From Lachnospiraceae bacterium UBA3692 (lineage in GTDB: Bacteria > Bacillota > Clostridia > Lachnospirales > Lachnospiraceae), in assembly GCA_002372815.1 (NCBI GenBank), contig DFIR01000027.1, positions 1-20,832 of the forward strand: 20,832 nucleotides of DNA. Reading direction: 5' to 3'. The position numbers and the translations under genes were made by a program. Under the pieces are notes generated by a model that saw only the letters and a program-made list of their open reading frames with translations, ran no database searches and was not told the DNA's origin. This document shows, in pieces, positions 1 to 7,429 of this stretch; within the stretch, counting starts at the first letter, position 1, and every line of letters starts with the position of its first letter.

Positions 1-38
1 CGTAGGCAGTCCCCGTAAGGTTCTTCAGTATTCTGATG

Positions 39-317
39 TTATGATCTCACGAAACGGATCAGACCGTCTCTCGCTCCTTCCAGCGCAACGATGACCACGG
101 CCTGGCCAAACAGGACGGCAAAGCATCCGGCGCCAAGCATCGTGAGGATCGCGACATGGATCCACTGAGTAGTAATCAGGAAATAGATATCAAAGCCAAG
201 GATGAGCAGAAGTGCCGGACCGATCACGTATCCCGACAGATCCGTTGCGAGATTGAAAAGGAATCCCGCGATGGCCGTCAGAACGATCAGCGGCAGTGCT
301 GCTATCTTGCCGATCAT
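39..317 (-). CDS. small multi-pass membrane protein, unknown function
   Basis: The 92-residue product is almost entirely hydrophobic, with three likely membrane helices at about residues 5-22, 29-48 and 53-78 and a short basic tail (ends RFVRS). Its ATG follows the tcdA TGA with no intervening base, so translation is probably coupled to tcdA and it is the last gene of a three-gene leftward operon. It loosely resembles the small hydrophobic CD1845-like proteins of clostridial elements, but this is an impression and no conserved motif was found. The frame, the coupling and the hydrophobic pattern argue that it is real. The function is unknown. Confidence 0.7.
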   Translation of the reverse strand: MIGKIAALPLIVLTAIAGFLFNLATDLSGYVIGPALLLILGFDIYFLITTQWIHVAILTMLGAGCFAVLFGQAVVIVALEGARDGLIRFVRS

Positions 318-1040
318 TCATTCGATCCCGGCCAGATCCCGGATCACGGCCCCGGCGAGCACGAGTCCCGCCGCCGCGGGCACGAACGCGATGCTCCCCG
401 GCACCGCCCGCCTTCCCGCAGGCGGTTCCTCCGCTCCCGCGCCGGCGGCCGGCTGCCGCGGCGGTTCCGTGGAGTATACGACCTTCAGGCGGTCCACGCC
501 GCGCTTCTTCAGCTCCCGGCGCATCACCCGGGCCAGCGGGTCCACGCTGGTCTCATAGATGTCCGCGACGCGGAAGGCCGACGGATCCAGCTTGTTGCCG
601 GCGCCCATGCTGCTGATCACGGGCGTGCCGCAGGCCCGCGCCTGCAGGATGATCTGGATCTTGGCCGTCACCGTGTCCACGGCATCCACGACATAGTCAT
701 ACGACGAGAAGTCGAAGGTCTCCGCGTTCTCCGGGAGGAAGAAGCAGCGCCGCTCCCGCACGTCCGCGTCGGGATTGATGTCCAGGATCCGCTCCCGCAT
801 CACTTCCGTTTTATATCTGCCCACCGTGCTGTGCAGCGCGATGATCTGGCGGTTCAGGTTGGAGATGCTGACTCTGTCGCTGTCGATCAGCTCCAGCGAG
901 CCGACGCCGCTGCGGGCCAGTGCCTCTGTGACATATCCGCCGACGCCGCCGATCCCGAACACCGCGACGCGGGCGCACTGCAGTCTCTCCACCGCCTCCT
1001 CCCCGAGGAGGAGGCCGGTCCTCGATAGCTCTTCCTTCAT
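318..1040 (-). CDS. tcdA: tRNA threonylcarbamoyladenosine dehydratase (TcdA/CsdL, E1-like)
   Basis: This ThiF/MoeB/E1-like enzyme uses ATP to dehydrate t6A at position 37 of ANN-decoding tRNAs to cyclic ct6A in the cytoplasm. The 240-residue protein is full length for the family. It shows the nucleotide-binding GIGGVGG at residues 29-35, LIDSDRV at 51-57, NLNRQ at 61-65 with the ATP-contacting arginine, DAVD at 119-122, the VVYSTEPP segment near 188 and the closing PGSIAFVP. A proline/alanine/glycine-rich stretch near residues 193-215 replaces a variable loop. GGGAGAAGATCC precedes the ATG. It lies 23 bp after the upstream single-pass membrane gene and abuts the downstream small membrane gene. 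The family assignment is firm; the co-transcription is inferred from spacing. Confidence 0.93.
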   Translation of the reverse strand: MKEELSRTGLLLGEEAVERLQCARVAVFGIGGVGGYVTEALARSGVGSLELIDSDRVSISNLNRQIIALHSTVGRYKTEVMRERILDINPDADVRERRCFFLPENAETFDFSSYDYVVDAVDTVTAKIQIILQARACGTPVISSMGAGNKLDPSAFRVADIYETSVDPLARVMRRELKKRGVDRLKVVYSTEPPRQPAAGAGAEEPPAGRRAVPGSIAFVPAAAGLVLAGAVIRDLAGIE

Positions 1041-1063
1041 GGATCTTCTCCCGTCCGTCTCTT

Positions 1064-1795
1064 CTACTCGCCCATCAGGAACCGGAGCACTTCGGCCGCC
1101 TGTTCCGGGTGCGCCGTCTCCGCCATGATGCCGATCACCGGTCGGCGCTCCATGGTCCCCGCCTTCCGGTATGCCTCGCTCTCATCCAGCCGGAGGCCGT
1201 ACACGCGCACTTCTCCCCGGCCGCTGTTCGAGTCGACGCCGTCGGGGTCCACAGGTTCTTCGCCGGCAAGGTCCTCTCCCTCCATACGGTATCCGGCCGC
1301 GGAGAACAGCCGGTCCTGCCAGGCCTCCAGCTCCTGCGCGGTGCACACGTCCTCCAGCGGGAGAAAATACCCGATCCCCGCCATCTCCGTGAATACTTCC
1401 TCACTGACGACGGCCGCATCCAGCGTCCCCGCCGCCGTCTCGACCGCGAAGAGCTGCAGCGCCGCCGGGTCCTCGTACCGGTAGAAGCAGTCGAACCGCA
1501 CGTGCTGGCGGTCCGTCGCCCCCAGGCGCTCCCGGATGGCCTCCGTCAGCTCCTCCTGTCCTTCTGTATCCATCACGTCGTCGAATACCGCCGCCCGGAA
1601 GAGATCCTCCTGCCGGGGCGCGACAGCGTTGACGATCATATATATGACAAATGCCGCGATCCCGCACAGGACCACCGCCCAGAGCAGGTAGTACTCCACG
1701 AAGTAGTCCCATTTCTGCCGCGGCGACAGTTCCCGCCACTGGGCGAGCTGCTCCGCCCTGCGCCTCGCGTGCTCTTCTTTCCGGTAATCTCCCAT
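1064..1795 (-). CDS. single-pass membrane-anchored protein of unknown function
   Basis: The 243-residue protein has a highly charged N-terminus (MGDYRKEEHARRRAEQ), one membrane helix at about residues 37-57 and a ~185-residue acidic domain expected outside the cell. The segment around DAAVVSEEVF and GYFLPLEDV resembles the ligand-domain pattern of periplasmic solute-binding proteins, which may mean a diverged binding domain; this is inference. The start at 1795 is chosen because AGAGGAAA sits just upstream; the frame stays open another 32 codons, but that stretch is low-complexity GC-rich leader. It is the first gene of the operon with tcdA. The promoter is uncertain: a weak TTGCAA/CATTAT pair overlaps the divergent yfhO promoter. 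No function can be assigned. Confidence 0.75.
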   Translation of the reverse strand: MGDYRKEEHARRRAEQLAQWRELSPRQKWDYFVEYYLLWAVVLCGIAAFVIYMIVNAVAPRQEDLFRAAVFDDVMDTEGQEELTEAIRERLGATDRQHVRFDCFYRYEDPAALQLFAVETAAGTLDAAVVSEEVFTEMAGIGYFLPLEDVCTAQELEAWQDRLFSAAGYRMEGEDLAGEEPVDPDGVDSNSGRGEVRVYGLRLDESEAYRKAGTMERRPVIGIMAETAHPEQAAEVLRFLMGE

Positions 1796-1872
1796 CGCTT
1801 TCCTCTCGACGTCTGTCCGCCCTCTGTCCGGGTGTGCCCCGCCGCCCTGTCCGCGGCGGCCGCTCTCATCGG

Positions 1873-1901
1873 TGGACACGCAACTTTTCAAGACTTATAA
1901 T
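1873..1901 (+). promoter_or_regulatory. sigma-A-type promoter of the YfhO-family gene
   Basis: TGGACA (1873-1878, 5 of 6 to consensus) is followed after exactly 17 bp by a perfect TATAAT (1896-1901). Transcription would begin near 1908, leaving a leader of about 30 nt with the ribosome site GGGAGA before the ATG at 1939. Confidence 0.8.
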
Positions 1902-1938
1902 GAAACTGTTTTCAATCAATTGCAAGACGGGAGACTCC

Positions 1939-4608
1939 ATGAAGAGGAAAAAGTTCAGCCTGCGGAACACCCTCCGCGACAACCGGTACAGCATTGCGGC
2001 CTTCTTCGCGACCGCCGTGATCATCCTGATCACCTACGCGGCGCGGGGGATCTATCCCTTCGGGGACCGGACGGTCCTGCGCGTCGACCTGTTCCATCAG
2101 TACGCGCCGTATCTGGAGGAGATGCGCAGCCGCGTCGTGAACGGCCAGAACCTCCTGTACAGCTGGGAGGGCGGTCTCGGGAAGGATTTCCTGTCCCAGA
2201 TGGCCTACTACACGACCAGCCCGCTGAACCTGCTCGTCTTCCTCTTTCCTCCGGAAGGGCTGCCGGAGCTGGTGGCGCTCCTGATCCTGCTCAAGGTCAG
2301 CCTGGCCGCCTCGACCTTCTCTTACTATGTCCGGAAGCACTTCGGGACCAACGATCTCTCCGTCCTGCTCTTCGGGCTTCTGTACGCCTGCTGCGCCTAT
2401 GTGACCTGCTACTACTGGAACATCATGTGGCTGGACACCGTCGTCCTGTTCCCCCTGGTGGTCCTCGGCGTGGAGCAGCTGATCGAGCGCGACCGCCTGT
2501 CCCTGTATTACGGGACCCTGACGCTCACGATGATCGTGAACTTCTACCTCGCCGTCCTCGTGTGCATCGTCATCGCCCTCTTCTACCTCGTCCGCCTCTT
2601 CTCCGTCTGCAGCTGGAAGGAGGATCGGCAGGCGATGATCCGGAAGACGGTGTCATTCGCCGCGCTCTCCCTTCTGTCAGCCATGACTTCCCTCTTCATC
2701 CTGGCGCCGGTCGCGTCGGCGCTGACCGAGACGGAAGTGAGCGGCACGGCTTTTCCCGAATTCACGGTCTACTCGAACATCCTGCAGTTCATCCCGGACC
2801 ACTTTCTCGGTGCCCGGGCGGCGGTCCTCGCGAGAAATGAGGACCTTCCCAACATCTACTGCGGCGTGCTCACCCTGGTGCTCCTGCCGGTCTATGCGAC
2901 CGACCGCACCGTCCCCCGCCGGAAGAAGGTGCTCTACGGCGCCCTCCTCCTCTTCATGCTGCTCAGCTGCTGCGTGAAGCCCCTGGATTTCCTCATTCAC
3001 GGCATGCACTTCCCGGCCAACCTGCCCCACCGGTTCGCCTTCATGTACAGCTTCTTCCTGCTCTACATGGCGTATCACGGATTCCTCGCAGTCCGCGAAG
3101 GCAGGGCGGACCTTCGGATCATGCGGATCACCTGCATCCTGTACATGGCCGGCATCCTCGTCAGTGAATATCTCTTCCTCCACCTGGCGGACGACATCGA
3201 CCGCGTCCTGTCGGACACGGACCTGCTCCTGAACGCGGCCCTGCTGGCCGCCTACTGCCTGCTCTTCCGGTACGCCTCGAAGCGCCACCCCCGTCTGCCC
3301 TTCCTGAAGCACCCGGTCCTCGCCGTGCTGACGGTCCTGGTGCTCTTCGAGTGCCAGTTCTCCTTCATCACCAACCTGGATGACGTCGGCGAGCGCGCCC
3401 CCTACACCGCCTACATGGCCAACGCGAAGGCGGCCGTCGCGGAGATGGACGAGGCGGAGGACGGCGGGTTCTACCGGGCGGAGTTCCGGCGCTTCACCAC
3501 GATCAACGATGCCTCCCTCTATCACTACAACGGCTTCTCCCAGTTCTCCTCCCTGGAGCCCGGCGGGATCGCCGCCCTGATGGAGCATCTGGGCATCGCC
3601 GCGACAGGCAACAGCTTCCGCTACTACGATCCCACACCGCTTGTCGACGCGCTCTTCGACGTCCGCTACGTCCTGAACCGCGACGACCCGCACCCGAAAG
3701 CGGACAAATACACCTTCATCGACCAGATCGGCAACGTCCTCTACTACCGCAATGAGCGGGTGCTGCCGCTCGGTTTTGTCGCGGACAGCGACGTGCTCCT
3801 GTGGAGGACGACGTCCTCGCAGCCTTTCGCCGTGCAGAATGACTTCGTGCACAGGGCGGCCGGCGTCTCCGGGGACATGTTCACGCTCATCGACGCCGAG
3901 AGCATCACGACGGACAACATCGAGCTGACGGACGTGCGCGCGGACAACGACTTCGACTACGAGCTGCTCTATCCGGACAGCCTGGACGACATCCCGGCCG
4001 TGCACGCCCGGTACGTCTCCGACCGCGACCAGTACGTCTACCTGTATGTGAATTCGCCCAACTCGATCCGCTTCATCTATGCCAACGCCTCCGTCCGCGA
4101 GGACCGCGAGCTGAGCGCCGGGCGCAGCCTCATCGACGTCGGATGGATGACCGCCGGCGAGCCGCTGGAGGTGGACTTCGAGCTCACCAACCACGGCCAG
4201 TTTGAAAAAACATACCGCAAGAACGGCTCCGTGAGCCTCTACTGCGCCAGCTACAGCGACGAGGTCTTCCAGGAGGCTTACGACCGCCTGCAGGAGGCGC
4301 CGTTCGTGATCACGCAGTTCGAGGACACGCGCGTCGAAGGCACTGTCAGCTGCGCGGAGGACGGCGTGCTCATGACGTCCATCCCGTACACCAAAGGCTG
4401 GCAGATCGAAGTGGACGGCGCCCCTGCGGACAAGCTCTCCGTCGGCGACGGCGGCCTTCTCGGCGTCAAGCTCCCGGCGGGCGGCCATACCGTCGTCTTC
4501 ACCTACCGGAGCCGGGTCTTCCTGCCGGCCGTGCTCCTGTCCGTCGCAGGGCTGATCCTCTCGGTCCTGTACATCCGCCGTTTCAGCGGGCGCGGCGGAG
4601 AGACTTGA
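1939..4608 (+). CDS. YfhO-family multi-pass membrane protein
   Basis: The 889-residue protein matches the YfhO family of large Firmicute membrane proteins (GT-C-like fold), implicated in B. subtilis in glycosylation of cell-surface polymers. A cytoplasmic basic start (MKRKKFSLRN) precedes a helix at ~18-35, then the family's conserved extracytoplasmic loop with RVDLFHQYAPYLEEM (D50, Q54) and YSWEGGLGKDF (~74-84). About a dozen further helices follow to roughly residue 470. A soluble ~370-residue external domain (DVRYVLNR, FEDTRVEGTVS, YTKGWQIEVDG) comes next, then a last helix near 855-880 and the basic end RRFSGRGGET. The ATG at 1939 is preferred over one 39 bases upstream because GGGAGA sits at proper distance. 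Length agrees with B. subtilis YfhO (~860). Substrate is unknown; there are no glycosylation neighbours. Confidence 0.88.
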   Translation: MKRKKFSLRNTLRDNRYSIAAFFATAVIILITYAARGIYPFGDRTVLRVDLFHQYAPYLEEMRSRVVNGQNLLYSWEGGLGKDFLSQMAYYTTSPLNLLVFLFPPEGLPELVALLILLKVSLAASTFSYYVRKHFGTNDLSVLLFGLLYACCAYVTCYYWNIMWLDTVVLFPLVVLGVEQLIERDRLSLYYGTLTLTMIVNFYLAVLVCIVIALFYLVRLFSVCSWKEDRQAMIRKTVSFAALSLLSAMTSLFILAPVASALTETEVSGTAFPEFTVYSNILQFIPDHFLGARAAVLARNEDLPNIYCGVLTLVLLPVYATDRTVPRRKKVLYGALLLFMLLSCCVKPLDFLIHGMHFPANLPHRFAFMYSFFLLYMAYHGFLAVREGRADLRIMRITCILYMAGILVSEYLFLHLADDIDRVLSDTDLLLNAALLAAYCLLFRYASKRHPRLPFLKHPVLAVLTVLVLFECQFSFITNLDDVGERAPYTAYMANAKAAVAEMDEAEDGGFYRAEFRRFTTINDASLYHYNGFSQFSSLEPGGIAALMEHLGIAATGNSFRYYDPTPLVDALFDVRYVLNRDDPHPKADKYTFIDQIGNVLYYRNERVLPLGFVADSDVLLWRTTSSQPFAVQNDFVHRAAGVSGDMFTLIDAESITTDNIELTDVRADNDFDYELLYPDSLDDIPAVHARYVSDRDQYVYLYVNSPNSIRFIYANASVREDRELSAGRSLIDVGWMTAGEPLEVDFELTNHGQFEKTYRKNGSVSLYCASYSDEVFQEAYDRLQEAPFVITQFEDTRVEGTVSCAEDGVLMTSIPYTKGWQIEVDGAPADKLSVGDGGLLGVKLPAGGHTVVFTYRSRVFLPAVLLSVAGLILSVLYIRRFSGRGGET

Positions 4609-4633
4609 CATTTCTTCCCGCAGGTGCTAACGT
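4605..4633 (+). promoter_or_regulatory. promoter of the glycine riboswitch/AGCS unit
   Basis: A perfect TTGACA (4605-4610) is followed by 17 bp and TAACGT (4628-4633), preceded by TGC, making an extended -10 that compensates for the weak hexamer. The -35 box overlaps the TGA stop of the yfhO-like gene (4606-4608). Transcription would start near 4640, about 45 nt upstream of the first aptamer. Confidence 0.6.
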
Positions 4634-4682
4634 ACAACCTGCGAACGCAATGCTTTGTTTGCACTAATTGCATATCTGCGAA

Positions 4683-4865
4683 GAAGTTTCCGGGAAAGGC
4701 GGATGCGGGGCATCCGCGCCGAAGGAGTAACACTCTCAGGTCCCGCGGTGCGGGGAGGACCGGAAGCGGAGGCAGCTCTGGAGAATCTCAACGTTTGAGT
4801 ACCGAAGGTGCAAGGCAGCCGGCGACGGCAGCCGAATCTCTCAGGTCAAAGGACAGGGCGTACCG
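4683..4865 (+). promoter_or_regulatory. tandem (two-aptamer) glycine riboswitch
   Basis: Both aptamers carry the family's conserved cores. Aptamer 1 (about 4685-4768): P1 formed by TTCCGG and CCGGAA, a perfect P2 hairpin GCGGATGC/GCATCCGC, then GCCGAAGGAGTAAC, CTCTCAGG and a long GTCCCGC/GCGGGG stem closing at AGGACC. Aptamer 2 (about 4775-4865): GCTCTGGAGAA, a P2 hairpin CTCAA/TTTGAG, CCGAAGGTGCAAGG, then AATCTCTCAGG and AAAGGACAG. A short linker separates them, as in cooperative glycine switches. An intrinsic terminator follows 30 nt later, so control is by transcription termination. The downstream gene is an AGCS symporter, a common target. Whether glycine turns it on or off cannot be read with certainty from sequence. 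Confidence 0.95.
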
Positions 4866-4894
4866 ATCCGGCTTAACCGCCGGGGAGAATGCGC

Positions 4895-4937
4895 GCACAA
4901 AGAGACCGCCGGAGCAGCCGGCGGTCTCTTTTTGTGC
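4895..4937 (+). terminator. riboswitch expression-platform terminator
   Basis: A 13-bp stem, AAGAGACCGCCGG (4900-4912) with CCGGCGGTCTCTT (4918-4930) and loop AGCAG, runs into a U-rich tract; GCACA/TGTGC can extend the base. The segment CCGCCGG of the 5' arm is also present upstream at 4877-4883, just after aptamer 2, and could compete for the 3' arm as an antiterminator. Confidence 0.9.
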
Positions 4938-5004
4938 TGTCCGAAGCAGATCTGCGCACAGTCCGTTGAAGCAATAAACATGTATCCAAAGAAAGGCGCG
5001 CCTC

Positions 5005-6393
5005 ATGCTTCTCTCCATCGTTCAGACTATCAACGCGTATCTCTCCGACTATGTCCTGGTCTTCCTCCTGATCACCGTGGGAATCTGGTACTCGATCCGC
5101 ACACGCTTCGCCCAGATCCGCTATTTCAAGGAGGGTGTGCACCGGGTCTTCGGCTCTCTCTCGCTCCATGGCGGAAAGCACGAGAGCGGCATGAGCTCCT
5201 TCCAGGCGCTGGCGACGGCGATCGCGGCGCAGGTCGGCACCGGCAACATCGTCGGCGCGTCCGGCGCGATCCTGACCGGCGGCCCCGGCGCGATCTTCTG
5301 GATGTGGATCATCGCCTTCTTCGGGATGGCGACGATCTACGGGGAGGCGGTCCTCGCCCAGAAGACCCGCATCCGGCATGAGGACGGAAGCATCCTCGGC
5401 GGCCCGGTCTACTACATCCGCACCGCGTTCAAGGGGGCCTTCGGCCGTTTTCTCGCTGGCTTCTTCGCCGTCGCGATCATCCTTGCGCTCGGCTTCTTCG
5501 GATGCATGGTGCAGTCCAACTCCATCGGCTCGACCTTCAGCACGGCCTTCGGCGTCCCCTCCTGGATCGTGGGCATCGTCCTGGTCGTCATCTGCGGTGT
5601 GATCTTCCTCGGCGGCATGCACCGCCTTGCCTACGTCACCGAAAAGGTCGTCCCGGTCATGGCGCTCATCTTCATCGCCGGCGGCGTGGCCGTGCTCGTC
5701 CTGCGGATCCGCTACATTCCCGCGACCTTCGGCATGATCTTCCGCTATGCGCTGCATCCGCAGGCGATCATCGGCGGCAGCTTCGGCATGGCTCTCAAGA
5801 CGGCCGTCTCGCAGGGCGCCAAGCGCGGTCTGTTCTCCAACGAAGCCGGCATGGGCTCCACGCCCCACGCACACGCCCAGGCGAACGTCTCTGACCCCCA
5901 TGAGCAGGGCGTCGTGGCGATGATCGGCGTCTTCATCGACACCTTCGTCGTCCTGACACTGAACGCGCTGGTCATCATCTCCACGCTGTACACACCGGGC
6001 GGACTTCTGGAGAAAGGTTACTCCGAAGGGATCCTCAACGCCTCCGGCGAGGCGATCGCCAAGGCCAATCTCGCGCAGACGGCCTTCGGCAGCGTGTTCG
6101 GGACGGAGATCGGCAACGCCTTCGTCGCGGTCTGCCTGTTCTTCTTCGCTTTCTCCACCGTGCTCAGCTGGAACATGTTCGGCAGGATCAACGTGATCTA
6201 CCTGTTCGGGCAGAAGGGCGTCCGGGTCTATGAGATCATCGCGCTCGTCTTCCTCTTCCTCGGCACGCTCGCCTCCAACGATCTGGTGTGGGAGCTCTCC
6301 GATATGTTCAACCAGCTGATGGTCATCCCGAACGTCCTCGCACTGCTCGCTCTCAGCGGTCTGGTCGCAGCCGCTGATACATCTTCGTCATGA
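5005..6393 (+). CDS. AGCS-family sodium:alanine/glycine symporter
   Basis: This sodium-coupled importer of alanine or glycine belongs to the AGCS (Alanine or Glycine:Cation Symporter) family of the cytoplasmic membrane. The 462-residue protein shows the family signature ALATAIAAQVGTGNIVG (residues ~68-84), GGPGAIFWMW (92-101), GRGLFSNE-like KRGLFSNEAGMGSTPHAHA near 273-290, and about ten hydrophobic segments. AAAGG lies 8-9 nt before the ATG. The glycine riboswitch 70 bp upstream points to glycine as substrate or signal. The C-terminus stops shortly after the last helix (LSGLVAAADTSSS) where relatives usually continue with a charged tail, and the last 41 bp overlap the convergent panE-like gene, so a tail deletion is possible. 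The core is intact and the protein is probably functional. Confidence 0.93.
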   Translation: MLLSIVQTINAYLSDYVLVFLLITVGIWYSIRTRFAQIRYFKEGVHRVFGSLSLHGGKHESGMSSFQALATAIAAQVGTGNIVGASGAILTGGPGAIFWMWIIAFFGMATIYGEAVLAQKTRIRHEDGSILGGPVYYIRTAFKGAFGRFLAGFFAVAIILALGFFGCMVQSNSIGSTFSTAFGVPSWIVGIVLVVICGVIFLGGMHRLAYVTEKVVPVMALIFIAGGVAVLVLRIRYIPATFGMIFRYALHPQAIIGGSFGMALKTAVSQGAKRGLFSNEAGMGSTPHAHAQANVSDPHEQGVVAMIGVFIDTFVVLTLNALVIISTLYTPGGLLEKGYSEGILNASGEAIAKANLAQTAFGSVFGTEIGNAFVAVCLFFFAFSTVLSWNMFGRINVIYLFGQKGVRVYEIIALVFLFLGTLASNDLVWELSDMFNQLMVIPNVLALLALSGLVAAADTSSS

Positions 6394-7285
6394 CGGGGGC
6401 TTCCAGCCCCAGCGCCTGCGAGGCGCGCACGATGTAGCCGCAGAAAGTCTCCACCTCGGCGGGCCGTCCCGCGTGGACGTCCCGCTGGAGGGAGCTCGAA
6501 TCCTCATCCGTGTAGACATGGTAGAACCGGTCGATCACCCGCTGCTCGTAGTCGTCGGGGATCGCCGCACCCTGCGCCCTCGCGACGGCGCAGGCCTCTC
6601 TGGAGAGCGCCTCGAACTCCGCGCTCCGCTCCGGATCCGCGCGCAGCGGTCCGATATTGCTGTCGTAGGCGGCTGTCAGGACATTGAAGCCGCAGTTCAC
6701 GATGAATTTCTTCCAGATCTCCTCCACGATATCTCTCGATACGCGGCAGTCGACCTTCGCTTTCTGCAGGACCGCCGCCACCGTCTCCACCGCGGCAGCC
6801 GCCTCCGGGCGTGCGCCCGCATCCTTGGCCCCGATCCGGATCTTGGCAAAATCACTCTGATGCCTGATCGAATAGTCCGGATTGGCGTACGACACGATGT
6901 AGATCACGCTGTCCACGACCGGATTGTCCGGATAGGCTTTCCTCACCCGGTCCCCCGGATCGACGCCGTTGAGCAGCGTCACCAGGATCGTCCCCTCGCG
7001 CACCACGCCCCGGAGCTCCTCCAGCACGTTCTCCAGCGAATAATTCTTCACGCACAGGAAGATCACATCCTGGTCCCCCAGCGCATCCGTCCGCAGTGCC
7101 ACCTTCGGCCTGGCGAGGATCTCGCCGTGCAGCGCGCTGTGCATGATCAGTCCGTTCTCTTCTATCGATTTCCCTCTGTCGCCGCGCGCGACGACCGTCA
7201 CGCTGTCCTCCTGCGGCAGATGATATGCCAGCATCGCTGCAAGGTATCCGCCGACGCCGCCTGTTCCGATCACTGCGATCTTCAT
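6353..7285 (-). CDS. panE: 2-dehydropantoate 2-reductase (ketopantoate reductase) family
   Basis: This NADPH-dependent reductase family includes PanE, which makes pantoate for coenzyme A, but also relatives acting on other 2-oxo acids. The 310-residue protein starts MKIAVIGTGGVGGYL with the Rossmann GxGxxG at 7-12, has FLCVKNYSLENV and TLLNGVDPGD in the expected places, and carries the catalytic-lysine segment EEIWKKFIVNCGFNVLTA (K193 aligns with E. coli K176) and SSLQRDVHAGRPAEVE in the C-terminal helical domain. AGGAGGG five bases before the ATG at 7285 decides the start over an upstream in-frame ATG. No other pantothenate genes are nearby, so the exact substrate is uncertain. The 3' end overlaps the AGCS gene and the product ends rather abruptly (MTKMYQRLRPDR). 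Confidence 0.88.
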   Translation of the reverse strand: MKIAVIGTGGVGGYLAAMLAYHLPQEDSVTVVARGDRGKSIEENGLIMHSALHGEILARPKVALRTDALGDQDVIFLCVKNYSLENVLEELRGVVREGTILVTLLNGVDPGDRVRKAYPDNPVVDSVIYIVSYANPDYSIRHQSDFAKIRIGAKDAGARPEAAAAVETVAAVLQKAKVDCRVSRDIVEEIWKKFIVNCGFNVLTAAYDSNIGPLRADPERSAEFEALSREACAVARAQGAAIPDDYEQRVIDRFYHVYTDEDSSSLQRDVHAGRPAEVETFCGYIVRASQALGLEAPVMTKMYQRLRPDR

Positions 7286-7328
7286 TCTTCCCTCCTGCTT
7301 CATCTGTACAGAGCTGTTTCTATTTTCA

Positions 7329-7357
7329 ATAGTACCATGTTTGTATCTTTAAGGAAA
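7329..7357 (-). promoter_or_regulatory. candidate promoter of the panE-like gene
   Basis: On the minus strand TACTAT (plus positions 7329-7334) is preceded by TGG, giving an extended -10, with a poor TTTCCT (7352-7357) 17 bp upstream. The leader to the ATG would be about 37 nt. Confidence 0.5.
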
Positions 7358-7395
7358 CATCCCGCAAAACCGACCACAAACCACCCCCTCTCTGC

Positions 7396-7401
7396 TACAA
7401 T
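7396..7401 (+). promoter_or_regulatory. candidate -10 box of the DUF1576 gene
   Basis: TACAAT (5 of 6 to consensus) lies 29 bp before the ATG, with the ribosome site GGGGAGGGGG between. No good -35 hexamer stands at 16-18 bp, so the gene may depend on an activator or another sigma factor, or this call may be wrong. Confidence 0.4.
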
Positions 7402-7429
7402 AGAATATGTTTGGGGAGGGGGTAATTGT

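Noticed and set aside
1796..1891. Longer N-terminus (32 more codons) for the membrane-anchored protein
   Set aside because: The extension is G/R/D-rich leader sequence, whereas the ATG at 1795 has a ribosome site and begins a typical basic cytoplasmic tail.
1895..1925. Divergent minus-strand promoter for the tcdA operon (TTGCAA/CATTAT)
   Set aside because: Both hexamers match at only four of six positions and the site would lie under the strong yfhO promoter with a ~100-nt leader; support is too weak.
2677..4611. 644-codon minus-strand open frame opposite the YfhO-family gene
   Set aside because: It is a shadow of the opposite strand with charged low-complexity composition and no recognisable fold.
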